DNA of 64,000 nucleotides from Tubulanus polymorphus. Taxonomy: Eukaryota; Nemertea; Palaeonemertea; Tubulaniformes; Tubulanidae. The stretch spans positions 10,628,450-10,692,449 of the forward strand of contig NC_134026.1 in NCBI RefSeq assembly GCF_964204645.1, in the 5' to 3' direction. Below are positions 10,109 to 24,685 of the stretch, piece by piece. The translations under genes and the position numbers were made by a program. Each line of letters opens with the position of its first letter. Position 1 is the first letter of the stretch. The notes beneath the pieces were generated by a model. It was not told where the DNA came from. It did no database searches and saw only the letters and a program-made list of their open reading frames with translations.

Positions 10109-12826
10109 GAATTGTCGCGGGCGACAGAACCAAACTAATGAATTGTCGCGGGCGATAAAACCAAACTAATGAATTGTCGCGGGCGATAAAACAAAAATAT
10201 TGAATTGTCGCGGGCGATAAAACCAAAATAATGAATTGTCTCGGGCGATAAAACCAAAATAATGAATTGTCGGGGTGACAAAACCAAAATAATGAATTGT
10301 CACGGGCGATAAAACCAAAATATTGAATTGTCGCAGGCGATAAAACCAAAATAATGAATTGTCGGGGGCAACAAAACCAAAATATTGAATTGTCGCGGGC
10401 GACAAAAACAAAGCATAAAACGAAAATAATGAATTGTCGCGGGCGTCAAAACCAAAAACAAGAATTGTCGCGGGCGACAAAACCAAAATAATGAATTGTC
10501 GCTGGAGATAAAACCAAAATATTGAATTGTCGCGGGCGACAAAACCAAAATATTGAATTGTCGCGGGCGACAAAACCAAAAAAAAAATTGTCGGGGCGAC
10601 AAAACCAAAATAATGAATTGTCGCGGGCGATAAAACCAAAATAATGAATTGTCGCGGGCGATAAAACCAAAATAATGAATTGTCGCGGGCGACAAAACCA
10701 AAATGGTGAATTGTCGCGGGCGACAAAACCAGAATAATGAATTGTCGCGGGCGATAAAACAGTAATAATGAATTGTCGCGGGCAACAAAACCAAAATATT
10801 GAATTATCGCGGGCGATAAAACCAAAATATTGAATTGTCGCGGGCGATTAAACCAAAAAGAAGAATTGTCGCGGGCGACAAAACCAAAATAATGAATTGT
10901 CGCTGGAGATAAAACCAAAGTAATGAATTGTCGCGGGCGATAAAACCAAAATACTGAATTGTCGCGGGTGACAAAACCAAACTAATGAATTGTCGCGGGC
11001 GACAAAACCAAAAAAAGAATTGTCGGGGCAACAAAACCAAAATAATGAATTGTCTCGGGCGACAAAACCAAAATATTGAATTGTCGCGGGCGACAAAACC
11101 AAAAAAAAATTGTCGCGGGCGACTAAAACAAAATATAAAACCAAAATAATGAATTGTCGCGGGCGACAAAACCAAAAAGAAGAATTGTCGCGGGCGACAA
11201 AACCAAAAAGAAGAATTGTCGCGGGCGACAAAACCAAAATAATGAATTGTCGCTGGAGATAAAACCAAAGTAATGAATTGTCGTGGGCGATAAAACCAAA
11301 ATACTGAATTGTCGCGGGTGACAAAACCAAACTAATGAATTGTCGCGGGCGACAAAACCAAAAAAAGAATTGTCGGGGCAACAAAACCAAAATAATGAAT
11401 TGTCGCGGACGACAAAATTAAAATATTGAATTGTCGCGGGCGACAAAACCAAAATATTGAATTGTCGCGGGCGACAAAACAAAAAAAAAAATTGTCGCGG
11501 GCGAGTAAAACAAAATATAAAACCAAAATAATGAATTGTCGCGGGCGACAAAACCAAAAAGAAGAATTGTCGCGGGCGACAAAACCAAAATAATGAATTG
11601 TCGCTGGAGATAAAACCAAAGTAATGAATTGTCGTGGGCGATAAAACCAAAATACTGAATTGTCGCGGGTGACAAAACCAAACTAATGAATTGTCGCGGG
11701 CGACAAAACCAAACTAATGAATTGTCGCGGGCGATAAAACCAAAATAATGAATTGTCGCGGGTGACAAAACCAAAATAATGAATTGTCGCGGGTGACAAA
11801 ACCAAAATGGTGAATTGTCGCGGGCGACAAAACCAAAATGGTGAATTGTCGCGGGCGACAAAACCATAATAAAGAATTGTCGCGGGCGACAAAACCAAAA
11901 GGGTGAATTGTCCAGGTGACAAAACCAAAATGGTGAATTGTCGCGGGCGACAAAACCAAAATAATGAATTGTCGCGGGCGATAAAACCAAAATGATGAAT
12001 TGTCTTGGGCGACAAAACCAAAATAATGAATTGTCGCCGGCGATAAAACCAAAATAATGAATTATCGCGGGCGATTAAACCAAAATATTGAATTGTCGCG
12101 GGCGATTAAACCAAAATAATGAATTGTCGCGGACGACAAAATTAAAATATTGAATTGTCGCGGGCGACAAAACCAAACTATAAAACCAAAATAATGAATT
12201 GTCGCGGGCGACAAAACCAAAAAGAAGAATTGTCGCGGGCGACAAAACCAAAAAGAAGAATTGTCGCGGGCGACAAAACCAAAATAATGAATTGTCGCTG
12301 GAGATAAAACCAAAGTAATGAATTGGCGCGGGTGATAAAACCAAAATATTGAATTGTCGCGGGCGACAAAACCAAAATATTGAATTGTCGCGGGCGACAA
12401 AACCAAACTAATGAATTGTTGCGGGCGACAAAACCAAAATAATGAATTGTCGCGGGCGATAAAACCAAAATAATGAATTGTCGCGGGCGATAAAACCAAA
12501 ATAATGAATTGTCGCGGGTGACAAAACCAAAATGGTGAATTGTCGCGGGCGACAAAACCAAAATGGTGAATTGTCGAGGGCGACAAAACCAAAATAATGA
12601 ATTGTTGCGGGCGATAAAACCAAAATATTGAATTTTCGCGGGCGACAAAACCAAAATGATGAATTGTCGCGGGCGACAAAACCAAAATAATGAATTGTCG
12701 CAAGCGATAAAACCAAAATAATGAATTGTCGCGGGCGATAAAACCAAAATATTGAATTGTCGCGTGTGACAAAACCAAAATAATGAATTGTCGCGGGCGA
12801 CAAAATCAAAATCATTGTTTTCTCGC
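10109..12826. repeat. Satellite block S2
   Basis: About 2.7 kb (~87 monomers). Its right half reproduces the right half of S1 monomer for monomer, displaced by 5820 bp. One whole 31-bp monomer is inserted at about 12655-12685, which restores the 5851-bp unit period. It opens with a distinctive set (GTCGGGGTGAC, GTCACGGGCGATAAAACC, AAAGCATAAAACG) that is reused at the start of S3, S4 and S5. Confidence 0.93.
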
Positions 12827-14235
12827 GTTATTTTAGTTTTGTCGTTTTGTCGTCATGTCGCCCTCATTTGCATATTCGTGTTTTTTTATCTTATCAGCCA
12901 CCATACTAAAGCCTTAAGGTCGCGTAAAACTCGATAAACACTTCAAGCGACACAGCGAACGATCTTCTTTCCCCCACAGCGAGCGCTTACTCCGAATGTC
13001 AAGTGTGAGTCCAGCATACGGATAGGAGTGTGTTATATACTTGTATTTAGTAAATACCTTGTGCATTTGACAATGATCGGTATGTACTGTAGGAAATATA
13101 GAGTATTGATAAATGGTTGAAGCCCGCGGCCGAATAAAGTAATATATTCTTTTATTTTGATACCTCGTCGACATAACAGCTTTTCTCCGCCATATCTCTT
13201 CGGCCTGTTTAGTTTAGGCCTACGATTCCCCGGTACACTAAAGATTTATCTTTGTAAATACACGGTTAATTCGGTAAAGAAAAATAGGTATTGTTATACT
13301 AACTCCTTGAAACCCGCAGCCAAATCACTGGTAGTAATAAATTAATTTGTACTCGATTTGATTCTCATGATGAGGAGAAACTCGCAGCTCATCCCCGGAA
13401 CGTCGATGTAGTAACACACGTCGATTCGTCGATGTTTACGGCTCGACAGTGCTTTTAAAATCTAAAGTAGTAAATTTCCAGTGTATCGGTAATATGATTT
13501 GATGAGGAAAATGGGCTATTGTTAAAATCAGTTTGAAGACCGCGACTGAATGTGAAGTCTGCGGCAATAAATTAGTTCATTTATACTTGAATTGATAATC
13601 GAAGTGACAGTCGGCCTGCGGGTTGATTTCGGGATGACGACTCGAAAAACATGTCGCCCCATTGAATGGGGCTAAATTTTCGATGTTTCCAGCCCGACAG
13701 CGCTTTTGTAACGATGATTCGTGAAAAAACACGCGGGCTATTTGTAGATCTCAGTGAGCTGAACGATATTATATGGATTGTATATGAAACAGCGGTAAGG
13801 TAACAAAGCCTATGTTCTTTTGGTAAAAATAGTGTGGAAGAAAATAATAATAAATATAGCTGCAAAGCAGCGATAACGGGTTTTCTGCACAGTCTTAGAA
13901 TCCTGTCCAACGGTGGATTTCAACAAAGCATTTGATAAGGCTCAACATCAGCCATTACTAAACAGGCTATTAGGAAACAGTATCAATGATAGGTTGCCCA
14001 AATGGCTCAGCAGTTATCTCTGAACGGAAACTTGTAACCGAAATCAACGGAACGCCTCATCTTGGAATGAGACGGTCTAACTAGTGGAGTCACGCAAGGT
14101 AGTATCCTAAGTCGTCTTCTGTTTAATGTCCCGACAAATGACATACACAGTAATCCAAAATATACCAGACCGAGTAAATTTCCAAAACGACCTTACCACA
14201 CTGTTCGACCAAAAAACTTAATGTTCCGAAAAAAC
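12827..14235. repeat. Cassette A, copy 2
   Basis: Essentially identical to copy 1. Differences seen include GATCTTCTTTCC near 12962 (copy 1 has GATCTCCTTTCC) and GGTTGCCC near 13993. Confidence 0.88.
13913..14151 (+). pseudogene. Non-LTR reverse-transcriptase fragment, copy 2
   Basis: Same frames and the same TGA as copy 1. AAACAGGCTATT replaces AAAGAGGCTATT, changing one Lys/Arg-region codon. Confidence 0.82.
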
Positions 14236-14533
14236 CACGGGGACAAAACCAAAATAATGAATTGTCGCGGGTGACAAAACCAAAATATTGAATTGTCACG
14301 GGCGACAAAACAAAAATAATGAATTGTCGAGGGTGATAAAACCAAAATAATGAATTGTCGCGGGCGATAAAACCACAATAATGAATTGTCGCGGGCGGTA
14401 AAACCAAAATATTGAATTGTCGCGGCGATAAAACCAAAATAATGAATTGTCGCGGACGACAAAAACAAGATATTGAATTGTTGCGTGCGACAAAACCAGA
14501 ATAATGAATTGTCGTGGGCGACAAAACCAAACT
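14236..14533. repeat. Short satellite block m2
   Basis: Matches m1 across its length, with the same private monomer variants and the same junction to CTAGGGGTCC. Confidence 0.9.
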
Positions 14534-15956
14534 AGGGGTCCAGGGACACCATGCTCACTTGGGAAGTGGTTTCAAATGCTCAACAATCTAAAAATTTCAA
14601 TACACAACGCCCTCTAGTGACCATATACAAAAACCAATGACCTTGAAAACCACCACAATCATAGAACATGTGAGCAGCTATGATTTTGTAATTGATTGTG
14701 AAATATGCCTCGTCACCAATTTAATTTGGAAATACTAAGTTATTCTACTATTCAACGCCCCTGGTGACCATATGCAAAACCCAATGACCTTAAAACTCAC
14801 CACAATCGTAGTACATGTCATGAAATGCAACTTTGCAATTGATCATAGTAACAAAATATGCCTAGGTACCAATCTAATAAGGAAATACTAAGCCATTCTA
14901 CTATTCAACGCCCCCTGGTGACTATATGGAATAACTAATGTCCTTAAAAACTCACCACAATCATAGACGATGTCATGATCTACAACTTTGCAATGGATCA
15001 TGGTAACAAACTATGCCTAGGTACGAATCTAATAAGGAAACACTGAGCTTTTCTACTATTCAACGCCCCCTGGTGACTATATGGAATAACTAATGTCCTT
15101 AAAAACTCACAACAATCATAGACGATGTCATGAACTACAGCTTCGCAATTGATCATGGTAACAAAATATGCCTTGGTACAAATATAATATAGCAATACTA
15201 AGTTATTGTATTATTCAACGCCCCCTGATGGCAACATACTAAAACCAATGACCTTGAAACTCACCAAAATCATAGAACACGTTATGGGCTACAACTTTCC
15301 AATTGAATATAGTAACACAATATGCTTAGGTATCGATTTAATGTGGGAAAACTTTTTCCCACCTACGAATGAGTACTGATGACACCAAGATGGCCGCCAA
15401 TTGCGTCATAATTGGCTGATCAAAAATACCTGTCCCAGGTATAAAACATCCCTCTCTAAGGAATAACCATCAGCAATTGCAATGAGAAATGGCAAACCAG
15501 TAGGAAGTTACAGGACCTAGAATTCTGGCCAAAATTGACATTTTTGGGCACTAAAAAGGTCATAGGACGGCCATCTTGAGTCAGATCGACCCAATTTTCT
15601 TATGCTGATGGGCCTTTGGTAGATTCAAATATAAACGAAAGATCAAGGTAATTGATCAAAGCGTTGAAGACGCTTTGATCAATAACCTTGATCTTTCGTT
15701 TATATTCGAAAATGTTTAAAAAGTGCTGATTTTGGCAAACAACAATGGCTGCCAGTCGGCCATCTTTAATCTGACAGGGCCTGATTTTGGGCTGACGATG
15801 TGTCTAGGGTAGGTACATGTATAAACCAAATATCAAGACATTACCTTGAAGCGTCTTCAAAACGTCCCAAAATACCTGGATTCCGTCTATAGACGGACGG
15901 ACGGACGAAAAGTGAACACAATAGCCCGCTGGGACTAAAGTCCCAAGTGGACTGGA
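14534..15956 (+). mobile_element. Cassette B, copy 2
   Basis: Full-length copy with five ~150-bp repeats (from about 14605), foldback palindrome and intact 3' hairpin (15930-15945). I saw no differences from copy 1 at the diagnostic sites checked. Confidence 0.68.
15624..15710. repeat. Foldback palindrome in cassette B, copy 2
   Basis: Same arms and centre as copy 1, displaced by 5851 bp, including the single AATAACC/GGTAATT mismatch. Confidence 0.92.
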
Positions 15957-15959
15957 AAA

Positions 15960-18677
15960 GAATTGTCGCGGGCGACAGAACCAAACTAATGAATTGTCGC
16001 GGGCGATAAAACCAAACTAATGAATTGTCGCGGGCGATAAAACAAAAATATTGAATTGTCGCGGGCGATAAAACCAAAATAATGAATTGTCTCGGGCGAT
16101 AAAACCAAAATAATGAATTGTCGGGGTGACAAAACCAAAATAATGAATTGTCACGGGCGATAAAACCAAAATATTGAATTGTCGCAGGCGATAAAACCAA
16201 AATAATGAATTGTCGGGGGCAACAAAACCAAAATATTGAATTGTCGCGGGCGACAAAAACAAAGCATAAAACGAAAATAATGAATTGTCGCGGGCGTCAA
16301 AACCAAAAACAAGAATTGTCGCGGGCGACAAAACCAAAATAATGAATTGTCGCTGGAGATAAAACCAAAATATTGAATTGTCGCGGGCGACAAAACCAAA
16401 ATATTGAATTGTCGCGGGCGACAAAACCAAAAAAAAAATTGTCGGGGCGACAAAACCAAAATAATGAATTGTCGCGGGCGATAAAACCAAAATAATGAAT
16501 TGTCGCGGGCGATAAAACCAAAATAATGAATTGTCGCGGGCGACAAAACCAAAATGGTGAATTGTCGCGGGCGACAAAACCAGAATAATGAATTGTCGCG
16601 GGCGATAAAACAGTAATAATGAATTGTCGCGGGCAACAAAACCAAAATATTGAATTATCGCGGGCGATAAAACCAAAATATTGAATTGTCGCGGGCGATT
16701 AAACCAAAAAGAAGAATTGTCGCGGGCGACAAAACCAAAATAATGAATTGTCGCTGGAGATAAAACCAAAGTAATGAATTGTCGCGGGCGATAAAACCAA
16801 AATACTGAATTGTCGCGGGTGACAAAACCAAACTAATGAATTGTCGCGGGCGACAAAACCAAAAAAAGAATTGTCGGGGCAACAAAACCATAATAATGAA
16901 TTGTCTCGGGCGACAAAACCAAAATATTGAATTGTCGCGGGCGACAAAACCAAAAAAAAATTGTCGCGGGCGACAAAAACAAAATATAAAACCAAAATAA
17001 TGAATTGTCGCGGGCGACAAAACCAAAAAGAAGAATTGTCGCGGGCGACAAAACCAAAAAGAAGAATTGTCGCGGGCGACAAAACCAAAATAATGAATTG
17101 TCGCTGGAGATAAAACCAAAGTAATGAATTGTCGTGGGCGATAAAACCAAAATACTGAATTGTCGCGGGTGACAAAACCAAACTAATGAATTGTCGCGGG
17201 CGACAAAACCAAAAAAAGAATTGTCGGGGCAACAAAACCAAAATAATGAATTGTCGCGGACGACAAAATTAAAATATTGAATTGTCGCGGGCGACAAAAC
17301 CAAAATATTGAATTGTCGCGGGCGACAAAACCAAAAAAAAAATTGTCGCGGGCGAGTAAAACAAAATATAAAACCAAAATAATGAATTGTCGCGGGCGAC
17401 AAAACCAAAAAGAAGAATTGTCGCGGGCGACAAAACCAAAATAATGAATTGTCGCTGGAGATAAAACCAAAGTAATGAATTGTCGTGGGCGATAAAACCA
17501 AAATACTGAATTGTCGCGGGTGACAAAACCAAACTAATGAATTGTCGCGGGCGACAAAACCAAACTAATGAATTGTCGCGGGCGATAAAACCAAAATAAT
17601 GAATTGTCGCGGGTGACAAAACCAAAATAATGAATTGTCGCGGGTGACAAAACCAAAATGGTGAATTGTCGCGGGCGACAAAACCAAAATGGTGAATTGT
17701 CGCGGGCGACAAAACCATAATAAAGAATTGTCGCGGGCGACAAAACCAAAAGGGTGAATTGTCCAGGTGACAAAACCAAAATGGTGAATTGTCGCGGGCG
17801 ACAAAACCAAAATAATGAATTGTCGCGGGCGATAAAACCAAAATGATGAATTGTCTTGGGCGACAAAACCAAAATAATGAATTGTCGCCGGCGATAAAAC
17901 CAAAATAATGAATTATCGCGGGCGATTAAACCAAAATATTGAATTGTCGCGGGCGATTAAACCAAAATAATGAATTGTCGCGGACGACAAAATTAAAATA
18001 TTGAATTGTCGCGGGCGACAAAACCAAACTATAAAACCAAAATAATGAATTGTCGCGGGCGACAAAACCAAAAAGAAGAATTGTCGCGGGCGACAAAACC
18101 AAAAAGAAGAATTGTCGCGGGCGACAAAACCAAAATAATGAATTGTCGCTGGAGATAAAACCAAAGTAATGAATTGGCGCGGGTGATAAAACCAAAATAT
18201 TGAATTGTCGCGGGCGACAAAACCAAAATATTGAATTGTCGCGGGCGACAAAACCAAACTAATGAATTGTTGCGGGCGACAAAACCAAAATAATGAATTG
18301 TCGCGGGCGATAAAACCAAAATAATGAATTGTCGCGGGCGATAAAACCAAAATAATGAATTGTCGCGGGTGACAAAACCAAAATGGTGAATTGTCGCGGG
18401 CGACAAAACCAAAATGGTGAATTGTCGAGGGCGACAAAACCAAAATAATGAATTGTTGCGGGCGATAAAACCAAAATATTGAATTTTCGCGGGCGACAAA
18501 ACCAAAATGATGAATTGTCGCGGGCGACAAAACCAAAATAATGAATTGTCGCAAGCGATAAAACCAAAATAATGAATTGTCGCGGGCGATAAAACCAAAA
18601 TATTGAATTGTCGCGTGTGACAAAACCAAAATAATGAATTGTCGCGGGCGACAAAATCAAAATCATTGTTTTCTCGC
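15960..18677. repeat. Satellite block S3
   Basis: Monomer-for-monomer copy of S2, including its extra monomer (about 18506-18536). Scattered single changes separate the two, for example the C in GCGACAAAAACAAAATATAAAACC near 16973 where S2 has GCGACTAAAAC. Confidence 0.93.
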
Positions 18678-20086
18678 GTTATTTTAGTTTTGTCGTTTTG
18701 TCGTCATGTCGCCCTCATTTGCATATTCGTGTTTTTTTATCTTATCAGCCACCATACTAAAGCCTTAAGGTCGCGTAAAACTCGATAAACACTTCAAGCG
18801 ACACAGCGAACGATCTTCTTTCCCCCACAGCGAGCGCTTACTCCGAATGTCAAGTGTGAGTCCAGCATACGGATAGGAGTGTGTTATATACTTGTATTTA
18901 GTAAATACCTTGTGCATTTGACAATGATCGGTATGTACTGTAGGAAATATAGAGTATTGATAAATGGTTGAAGCCCGCGGCCGAATAAAGTAATATATTC
19001 TTTTATTTTGATACCTCGTCGACATAACAGCTTTTCTCCGCCATATCTCTTCGGCCTGTTTAGTTTAGGCCTACGATTCCCCGGTACACTAAAGATTTAT
19101 CTTTGTAAATACACGGTTAATTCGGTAAAGAAAAATAGGTATTGTTATACTAACTCCTTGAAACCCGCAGCCAAATCACTGGTAGTAATAAATTAATTTG
19201 TACTCGATTTGATTCTCATGATGAGGAGAAACTCGCAGCTCATCCCCGGAACGTCGATGTAGTAACACACGTCGATTCGTCGATGTTTACGGCTCGACAG
19301 TGCTTTTAAAATCTAAAGTAGTAAATTTCCAGTGTATCGGTAATATGATTTGATGAGGAAAATGGGCTATTGTTAAAATCAGTTTGAAGACCGCGACTGA
19401 ATGTGAAGTCTGCGGCAATAAATTAGTTCATTTATACTTGAATTGATAATCGAAGTGACAGTCGGCCTGCGGGTTGATTTCGGGATGACGACTCGAAAAA
19501 CATGTCGCCCCATTGAATGGGGCTAAATTTTCGATGTTTCCAGCCCGACAGCGCTTTTGTAACGATGATTCGTGAAAAAACACGCGGGCTATTTGTAGAT
19601 CTCAGTGAGCTGAACGATATTATATGGATTGTATATGAAACAGCGGTAAGGTAACAAAGCCTATGTTCTTTTGGTAAAAATAGTGTGGAAGAAAATAATA
19701 ATAAATATAGCTGCAAAGCAGCGATAACGGGTTTTCTGCACAGTCTTAGAATCCTGTCCAACGGTGGATTTCAACAAAGCATTTGATAAGGCTCAACATC
19801 AGCCATTACTAAAGAGGCTATTAGGAAACAGTATCAATGATAGGTCGCCCAAATGGCTCAGCAGTTATCTCTGAACGGAAACTTGTAACCGAAATCAACG
19901 GAACGCCTCATCTTGGAATGAGACGGTCTAACTAGTGGAGTCACGCAAGGTAGTATCCTAAGTCGTCTTCTGTTTAATGTCCCGACAAATGACATACACA
20001 GTAATCCAAAATATACCAGACCGAGTAAATTTCCAAAACGACCTTACCACACTGTTCGACCAAAAAACTTAATGTTCCGAAAAAAC
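18678..20086. repeat. Cassette A, copy 3
   Basis: Subfamily I copy. It carries TTGAATGGGGC near 19514 and ATAAATTAGTTC near 19419, as copies 1 and 2 do. It agrees with copy 1 rather than copy 2 at AAAGAGGCTATT. Confidence 0.88.
19764..20002 (+). pseudogene. Non-LTR reverse-transcriptase fragment, copy 3
   Basis: Same as copy 1 at every residue of the two motif blocks, with the same premature TGA. Confidence 0.82.
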
Positions 20087-20384
20087 CACGGGGACAAAAC
20101 CAAAATAATGAATTGTCGCGGGTGACAAAACCAAAATATTGAATTGTCACGGGCGACAAAACAAAAATAATGAATTGTCGAGGGTGATAAAACCAAAATA
20201 ATGAATTGTCGCGGGCGATAAAACCACAATAATGAATTGTCGCGGGCGGTAAAACCAAAATATTGAATTGTCGCGGCGATAAAACCAAAATAATGAATTG
20301 TCGCGGACGACAAAAACAAGATATTGAATTGTTGCGTGCGACAAAACCAGAATAATGAATTGTCGTGGGCGACAAAACCAAACT
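20087..20384. repeat. Short satellite block m3
   Basis: Subfamily I short block with GTCGAGGGTG and CCACAATAATG variants. Confidence 0.9.
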
Positions 20385-21807
20385 AGGGGTCCAGGGACAC
20401 CATGCTCACTTGGGAAGTGGTTTCAAATGCTCAACAATCTAAAAATTTCAATACACAACGCCCTCTAGTGACCATATACAAAAACCAATGACCTTGAAAA
20501 CCACCACAATCATAGAACATGTGAGCAGCTATGATTTTGTAATTGATTGTGAAATATGCCTCGTCACCAATTTAATTTGGAAATACTAAGTTATTCTACT
20601 ATTCAACGCCCCTGGTGACCATATGCAAAACCCAATGACCTTAAAACTCACCACAATCGTAGTACATGTCATGAAATGCAACTTTGCAATTGATCATAGT
20701 AACAAAATATGCCTAGGTACCAATCTAATAAGGAAATACTAAGCCATTCTACTATTCAACGCCCCCTGGTGACTATATGGAATAACTAATGTCCTTAAAA
20801 ACTCACCACAATCATAGACGATGTCATGATCTACAACTTTGCAATGGATCATGGTAACAAACTATGCCTAGGTACGAATCTAATAAGGAAACACTGAGCT
20901 TTTCTACTATTCAACGCCCCCTGGTGACTATATGGAATAACTAATGTCCTTAAAAACTCACAACAATCATAGACGATGTCATGAACTACAGCTTCGCAAT
21001 TGATCATGGTAACAAAATATGCCTTGGTACAAATATAATATAGCAATACTAAGTTATTGTATTATTCAACGCCCCCTGATGGCAACATACTAAAACCAAT
21101 GACCTTGAAACTCACCAAAATCATAGAACACGTTATGGGCTACAACTTTCCAATTGAATATAGTAACACAATATGCTTAGGTATCGATTTAATGTGGGAA
21201 AACTTTTTCCCACCTACGAATGAGTACTGATGACACCAAGATGGCCGCCAATTGCGTCATAATTGGCTGATCAAAAATACCTGTCCCAGGTATAAAACAT
21301 CCCTCTCTAAGGAATAACCATCAGCAATTGCAATGAGAAATGGCAAACCAGTAGGAAGTTACAGGACCTAGAATTCTGGCCAAAATTGACATTTTTGGGC
21401 ACTAAAAAGGTCATAGGACGGCCATCTTGAGTCAGATCGACCCAATTTTCTTATGCTGATGGGCCTTTGGTAGATTCAAATATAAACGAAAGATCAAGGT
21501 AATTGATCAAAGCGTTGAAGACGCTTTGATCAATAACCTTGATCTTTCGTTTATATTCGAAAATGTTTAAAAAGTGCTGATTTTGGCAAACAACAATGGC
21601 TGCCAGTCGGCCATCTTTAATCTGACAGGGCCTGATTTTGGGCTGACGATGTGTCTAGGGTAGGTACATGTATAAACCAAATATCAAGACATTACCTTGA
21701 AGCGTCTTCAAAACGTCCCAAAATACCTGGATTCCGTCTATAGACGGACGGACGGACGAAAAGTGAACACAATAGCCCGCTGGGACTAAAGACCCAAGTG
21801 GACTGGA
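20385..21807 (+). mobile_element. Cassette B, copy 3
   Basis: Five-repeat copy with foldback. The 3' hairpin is damaged by one substitution (GACTAAAGACCCAAG near 21783). Confidence 0.68.
21475..21561. repeat. Foldback palindrome in cassette B, copy 3
   Basis: Identical arms and centre to copies 1 and 2. Confidence 0.92.
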
Positions 21808-21810
21808 AAA

Positions 21811-24685
21811 GAATTGTCGCGGGCGACAGAACCAAACTAATGAATTGTCGCGGGCGATAAAACCAAACTAATGAATTGTCGCGGGCGATAAAACAAAAAT
21901 ATTGAATTGTCGCGGGCGATAAAACCAAAATAATGAATTGTCTCGGGCGATAAAACCAAAATAATGAATTGTCGGGGTGACAAAACCAAAATAATGAATT
22001 GTCACGGGCGATAAAACCAAAATATTGAATTGTCGCAGGCGATAAAACCAAAATAATGAATTGTCGGGGGCAACAAAACCAAAATATTGAATTGTCGCGG
22101 GCGACAAAAACAAAGCATAAAACGAAAATAATGAATTGTCGCGGGCGTCAAAACCAAAAACAAGAATTGTCGCGGGCGACAAAACCAAAATAATGAATTG
22201 TCGCTGGAGATAAAACCAAAATATTGAATTGTCGCGGGCGACAAAACCAAAATATTGAATTGTCGCGGGCGACAAAACCAAAAAAAAAATTGTCGGGGCG
22301 ACAAAACCAAAATAATGAATTGTCGCGGGCGATAAAACCAAAATAATGAATTGTCGCGGGCGATAAAACCAAAATAATGAATTGTCGCGGGCGACAAAAC
22401 CAAAATGGTGAATTGTCGCGGGCGACAAAACCAGAATAATGAATTGTCGCGGGCGATAAAACAGTAATAATGAATTGTCGCGGGCAACAAAACCAAAATA
22501 TTGAATTGTCGCGGGCGACAAAACCAAAAAAAAAAAAATTGTTGCGGGCGACAAATACAAAGTATAAAACGAAAATAATGAATTGTCGTGGGCGTCAAAA
22601 CCAAAAACAAGAATTGTCGCGGGCGACAAAACCAAAATAATGAATTGTCGCTGGAGATAAAACCAAAGTAATGAATTGTCGTGGGCGATAAAACCAAAAT
22701 ACTGAATTGTCGCGGGTGACAAAACCAAACTAATGAATTGTCGCGGGCGACAAAACCAAAAAAAGAATTGTCGGGGCAACAAAACCAAAATAATGAATTG
22801 TCGCGGGCGATAAAACCAAAATAATGAATTGTCGCGGGTGACAAAACCAAAATGGTGAATTGTCGCGGGCGACAAAACCAAAATGATGAATTGTCTCGGG
22901 CGACAAAACCAAAATAATGAATTGTCGCCGGCGATAAAACCAAAATAATGAATTATTGCGGGCGATTAAACCAAAATATTGAATTGTCGCGGGCGATTAA
23001 ACCAAAATAATGAATTGTCGCGGACGACAAAATTAAAATATTGAATTGTCGCGGGCGACAAAACCAAAATATTGAATTGTCGCGGGCGACAAAACCAAAA
23101 AAAAAATATTCGCGGGCGACTAAAACAAAATATAAAACCAAAATAATGAATTGTCGCGGGCGACAAAACCAAAATAATGAATTGTCGCCGGCGATAAAAC
23201 CAAAATAATGAATTATTGCGGGCGATTAAACCAAAATACTGAATTGTCGCGGGCGACAAAACCAAAATATTGAATTGTCGCGGGCGACAAAACCAAAAAA
23301 AAAAATTGTCGCGGGCGAGTAAAACAAAATATAAAACCAAAATAATGAATTGTCGCGGGCGACAAAACCAAAAAGAAGAATTGTCGCGGGCGACAAAACC
23401 AAAATAATGAATTGTCGCTGGCGACAAAACCAAAATAATGAATTGTCGCTGGAGATAAAACCAAAGTAATGAATTGTCGTGGGCGATAAAACCAAAATAC
23501 TGAATTGTCGCGGGCGACAAAACCAAAATATTGAATTGTCGCGGGCGACAAAACCAAAAAAAAAATTGTCGCGGGCGAGTAAAACAAAATATAAAACCAA
23601 AATAATGAATTGTCGCGGGCGACAAAACCAAAAAGAAGAATTGTCGCGGGCGACAAAACCAAAATAATGAATTGTCGCTGGAGATAAAACCAAAGTAATG
23701 AATTGTCGTGGGCGATAAAACCAAAATACTGAATTGTCGCGGGTGACAAAACCAAACTAATGAATTGTCGCGGGCGACAAAACCAAACTAATGAATTGTC
23801 GCGGGCGATAAAACCAAAATAATGAATTGTCGCGGGTGACAAAACCAAAATAATGAATTGTCGCGGGTGACGAAACCAAAAGGGTGAATTGTCGCGGGCG
23901 ACAAAACCAAAATAATGAATTGTCGCGGGCGATAAAACCAAAATAATGAATTGTCGCGGGCGATAAAACCAAAATGATGAATTGTCTTGGGCGATAAAAC
24001 CAAAATAATGAATTATCGCGGGCGATTAAACCAAAATATTGAATTGTCGCGGGCGATTAAACCAAAATAATGAATTGTTGCGGACGACAAAATTAAAATA
24101 TTGAATTGTCGCGGGCGACAAAACCAAAATATAAAACCAAAATAATGAATTGTCGGGGGCGACAAAACCAAAAAGAAGAATTGTCGCGGGCGACAAAACC
24201 AAAAAGAAGAATTGTCGCGGGCGACAAAACCAAAATAATGAATTGTCGCTGGAGATAAAACCAAAGTAATGAATTGTCGCGGGTGATAAAACCAAAATAT
24301 TGAATTGTCGCGGGTGACAAAACCAAAATATTGAATTGTCGCGGGCGACAAAACCAAACTAATGAATTGTTGCGGGCGACAAAACCAAAATAATGAATTG
24401 TCGCGGGCGATAAAACCAAAATAATGAATTGTCGCGGGCGATAAAACCAAAATAATGAATTGTCGCGGGTGACAAAACTAAAATAATGAATTGTTGCGGG
24501 CGATAAAACCAAAATATTGAATTTTCGCGGGCGACAAAACCAAAATAATGAATTGTCGCAAGCGATAAAACCAAAATAATGAATTGTCGCGGGCGATAAA
24601 ACCAAAATATTGAATTGTCGCGTGTGACAAAACCAAAATAATGAATTGTCGCGGGCGACAAAATCAAAATCATTGTTTTCTCGCG
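21811..24685. repeat. Satellite block S4
   Basis: About 2.86 kb (~92 monomers). The left ~700 bp follow S2/S3. The centre then diverges, with an AAATACAAAGTATAAAACG composite near 22550 and a duplicated ~300-bp group around 23220-23720. The right end contains GTGACAAAACTAAAATAATG (about 24470), a variant shared with S5 and S6 but absent from S1-S3. S4 is thus the switch point between the two higher-order families. Confidence 0.92.

Noticed and set aside
9990-10349. 119-aa minus frame spanning satellite and cassette B end (also at 15841, 21692, 27701)
   Set aside because: It is a fusion of satellite-derived sequence with the hairpin/microsatellite region of cassette B, with no independent coding evidence.
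12827-24685. Units 2 and 3 as an assembly duplication
   Set aside because: The exact 5851-bp spacing is suspicious, but scattered base differences and the clear subfamily structure argue for real copies. Long-read confirmation is still worthwhile.
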